From: an uncultured Candidatus Melainabacteria bacterium
Lineage (GTDB): Bacteria; Cyanobacteriota; Vampirovibrionia; Gastranaerophilales; Gastranaerophilaceae
DNA: 24,853 nucleotides
Direction of reading: 5' to 3'
Assembly (NCBI GenBank): GCA_934754855.1
Contig: CAKVJR010000015.1
Span: 1 to 24,853 of the forward strand
Part shown: positions 23,174 to 24,853 of the stretch, one piece after another
Layout: every line of letters begins with the position of its first letter
How positions within the stretch are numbered: position 1 is the stretch's first letter
Made by a program: the position numbers and the translations under genes
The notes under the pieces: generated by a model
What the model saw: only the letters and a program-made list of their open reading frames with translations
Databases searched by the model: none
What the model was told of the DNA's origin: nothing

Positions 23174-24026
23174 ATGCAAAATGTTAAATTAAGCAACGGT
23201 GTAGAGATGCCTATTGAAGGTTTTGGGGTGTTCCAAGTACCTGGAATTGTCCGAATGCGAAAAAGCCGTTAGCGAGGCTCTAAACGTCGGATATCGACTT
23301 ATTGATACGGCAGCCGCATATTTTAACGAAGAAGCGGTCGGGAAAGCCATTTCAAAAAGCGGAATTAAGCGTGAGGATTTATTTATTACGACAAAACTTT
23401 GGATACAAGATGCAGGCTATGACAAGGCAAAGCAGGCTTTTCAAGTTTCATTGGATAAATTGGGATTGGATTATTTGGATTTATATTTAATCCATCAACC
23501 TTTTAACGATTATTACGGCTCTTGGCGGGCAATGGAAGAACTTTACGAGCAGGGCAAAATCAGAGCAATCGGCGTTTGCAACTTTTATCCCGACAGACTT
23601 GCTGACTTATGTCTAAACGCAAAAATTAAGCCGATGGTCAATCAGATTGAAATTCACCCGTTTTTCCAACAACAAAAAGCAATAGATGTTATGAAAGAAT
23701 TTGGTGTTCAACCTGAGGCGTGGGGTCCTTTTGCAGAAGGGAAATTCGGAATTTTCCAAAACGAAACACTTAACGAAATAGCAAAAAAATACGGCAAAAC
23801 CGCCGCTCAGGTTATTTTAAGATGGAATGTTCAAAGAAATGTAATTGTTATTCCAAAAACCGTCAAAAAAGAACGTATGGAGCAAAATTTCGACATTTGG
23901 GATTTTGAACTTTCAAATGAAGATATGCAAAAAATTTCAACGTTAGACCTTGGAAAAAGCAACATTATTGACCATTTCACGGCAGAAACGGCAAAATTCT
24001 TAAACGGCTATAAAATTCATGATTAG
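23174..24026 (+). pseudogene. Aldo/keto reductase gene with a one-base frameshift near its start
   Basis: An NADPH-dependent oxidoreductase of the AKR superfamily. From the ATG at 23174, with ribosome site AAGGAG, the frame reads MQNVKLSNGVEMPIEGFGVF then QVP, the normal AKR N-terminus, but soon hits a stop (TAG at 23270-23272). The rest continues in another frame from about 23241, as ELSECEKAVSEALNVGYRLIDTAAAY. Removing one G of the GG at 23243-23244 joins the two parts perfectly. The catalytic residues are present downstream: D and Y in LIDTAAAYFNE, K in TTKLW and H in LIHQP. An internal TTG at 23214 could start a protein lacking the N-terminal strands. A sequencing or assembly error cannot be excluded. 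Confidence 0.8.
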
Positions 24027-24043
24027 TATCAACAAAAAATTAA

Positions 24044-24118
24044 TACCATTATGAATATACGGCACTTTCAGGTGTAGGTTTTGCAATTATCGGTTTGATT
24101 TTATTGATGTTTTTTTAA
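24044..24118 (+). pseudogene. Possible 3' remnant of a membrane transporter gene
   Basis: After the reductase, an open stretch without a start codon reads YEYTALSGVGFAIIGLILLM then FF and a TAA stop. This looks like the last membrane helix of an MFS-type transporter and nothing else of such a gene remains. In frame, a stop lies directly before it. A TetR-AKR-transporter operon that lost most of its last gene would explain it. The fragment is short, so chance is possible. Confidence 0.35.
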
Positions 24119-24157
24119 AGAAAACATAATTCGTAATTCATAATTTTAAAAACAACA

Positions 24158-24190
24158 AAAAACCCGCAATTTCTTGCGGGTTTTTAAATA
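24158..24190. terminator. Bidirectional terminator between reductase and barrel genes
   Basis: A perfect 12-base stem AAAAACCCGCAA/TTGCGGGTTTTT (24158-24169 with 24174-24185) with loop TTTC has A and T runs on both sides. It serves the plus-strand AKR operon and the minus-strand barrel gene ending at 24208. Confidence 0.88.
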
Positions 24191-24207
24191 TACGGTATAT
24201 TTTATTT

Positions 24208-24853
24208 TTATCTCGGATTTCTTCCGTCGCCGACCATCCAACGCATACCGAGGTTCAAGCCGACACCGTTTCTGCCGATACCTCTTCCGAGGAATTGACC
24301 GTAACCGGTAAATCTGTCGCCCCAACGTTTTTGCATACCTAAACCATATTCAATATATGATTTAACTTGTGCGTCAGGTAAGTCAACTACGCCAACTTTG
24401 TAATCTGCTTTATCACAAATATTGAAACGATAATCAACCGTTAAGTATGGTTGCCAACCGTTTTGGAAGTTTCCGATAAACTTCAAGCCGGGAGCGAGTT
24501 GAACTGCGTGAAGAGCACTTGAATCAAACTTCATACCCGCAATATCACTCGGATTGAATGCATTAGCAAATGTGTATGACATTAACCAACTCGGTTGAAT
24601 GATAAATCTGCCGTTTGCGAGTTCCCAATTGTAGCCTGTCTTCGACGCAGCACCTGCTGTCAACATGAAGAAGTCGTTATCTCCGTAAGGTGTTGAAGCC
24701 GAGTTGCCGCTTGCGTTAGCACTGACTGTCAAACCGCTGAAGAAGCCGTTCTTGTAGATTGCACCAGTTACACCGACAACGCCACCGTTTTGATAGTTAG
24801 AAACACCGTCGAGGTCTTGATGTGCACCTGTATAACCTACATAAGCACTCATC
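24208..24853 (-). CDS. Autotransporter-type outer-membrane beta-barrel, C-terminal part (5' end outside window)
   Basis: The last 214 or more residues of a larger protein whose beginning lies past the right edge. The visible part alternates aromatic and small residues in about 10-residue strands (SAYVGYTG, FFMLTAGAAS, FIIQPSWLMSYTFANAF, WQPYLTVDYRFNI, GLGMQKRWGDRFTGYGQFLG, GVGLNLGMRWMV), the pattern of the C-terminal barrel of autotransporter or related surface proteins. The final strand GLNLGMRWMV is followed by a charged tail GDGRNPR instead of ending on an aromatic residue as the BAM-recognised signal usually does. It shows the organism has an outer membrane. The passenger part is not visible. 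Confidence 0.82.
   Translation of the reverse strand, partial: MSAYVGYTGAHQDLDGVSNYQNGGVVGVTGAIYKNGFFSGLTVSANASGNSASTPYGDNDFFMLTAGAASKTGYNWELANGRFIIQPSWLMSYTFANAFNPSDIAGMKFDSSALHAVQLAPGLKFIGNFQNGWQPYLTVDYRFNICDKADYKVGVVDLPDAQVKSYIEYGLGMQKRWGDRFTGYGQFLGRGIGRNGVGLNLGMRWMVGDGRNPR

Overview
The window is AT-rich chromosomal DNA from a bacterium with an outer membrane. Evidence for the outer membrane is an autotransporter-type beta-barrel at the right edge, a DapF (meso-diaminopimelate) gene and several Sec signal peptides. The standard genetic code fits throughout. The mix of a GHL10/DUF187 family protein, a two-unit M16 protease, a PilZ/HD-GYP signalling set and low G+C resembles Gastranaerophilales (Melainabacteria/Vampirovibrionia) from gut. 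That assignment is an inference from gene content, not something proved here. No CRISPR array, rRNA or insertion sequence was found.

Layout. At 1-439 (-) lies the start of prolyl-tRNA synthetase, cut by the window edge. At 583-6635 (-) lies a run of four genes: a secreted M16 zinc protease, a PilZ protein, a membrane histidine kinase and a receiver/HD-GYP phosphodiesterase, closed by a terminator at 515-548. Next come tRNA-Met(CAU) with its terminator (+) and a helical-repeat protein (+). A 280-base gap follows, holding one terminator and a likely small structured RNA with its own terminator. At 8500-12297 (-) are an OppD/DppD-type ATPase, dapF and a secreted GHL10 protein. Facing away is a DnaJ-like chaperone (+) that runs stop-to-stop into a BlaI-type repressor plus an unknown gene (-). 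At 14211-18733 (-) sit a Cas4/RecB-like nuclease and a 1278-residue tandem UvrD-like helicase, overlapping by 7 bases. A 487-base regulatory gap follows. On the plus strand are an alternative sigma-70 factor, a four-S1-domain protein, a P-loop kinase, a HigB/HigA toxin-antitoxin pair, a TetR regulator and a frameshifted aldo/keto reductase with a possible transporter remnant. The window closes with the 3' part of an outer-membrane barrel gene (-).

How the genes work together. PilZ, kinase and HD-GYP form a compact cyclic-di-GMP signalling unit. The helicase and nuclease look like a two-gene DNA end-processing machine of the AddAB/AdnAB type in an unusual arrangement: a degenerate helicase half fused to an active one, with the nuclease on a separate chain. 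TetR and the reductase form a self-regulated operon that seems to be decaying.

The most striking cross-cutting signal concerns starts. Five genes (at 6996, 9462, 12297, 18733 and 21898) each have a -10-like hexamer exactly six bases before the ATG and no Shine-Dalgarno sequence. This predicts leaderless mRNAs beside neighbours that use ordinary ribosome binding sites. Other items worth checking are the structured RNA candidate at 8344-8470, the palindromes and long leader before the sigma factor, the truncated HigB and the two-motif zinc finger of the DnaJ protein.
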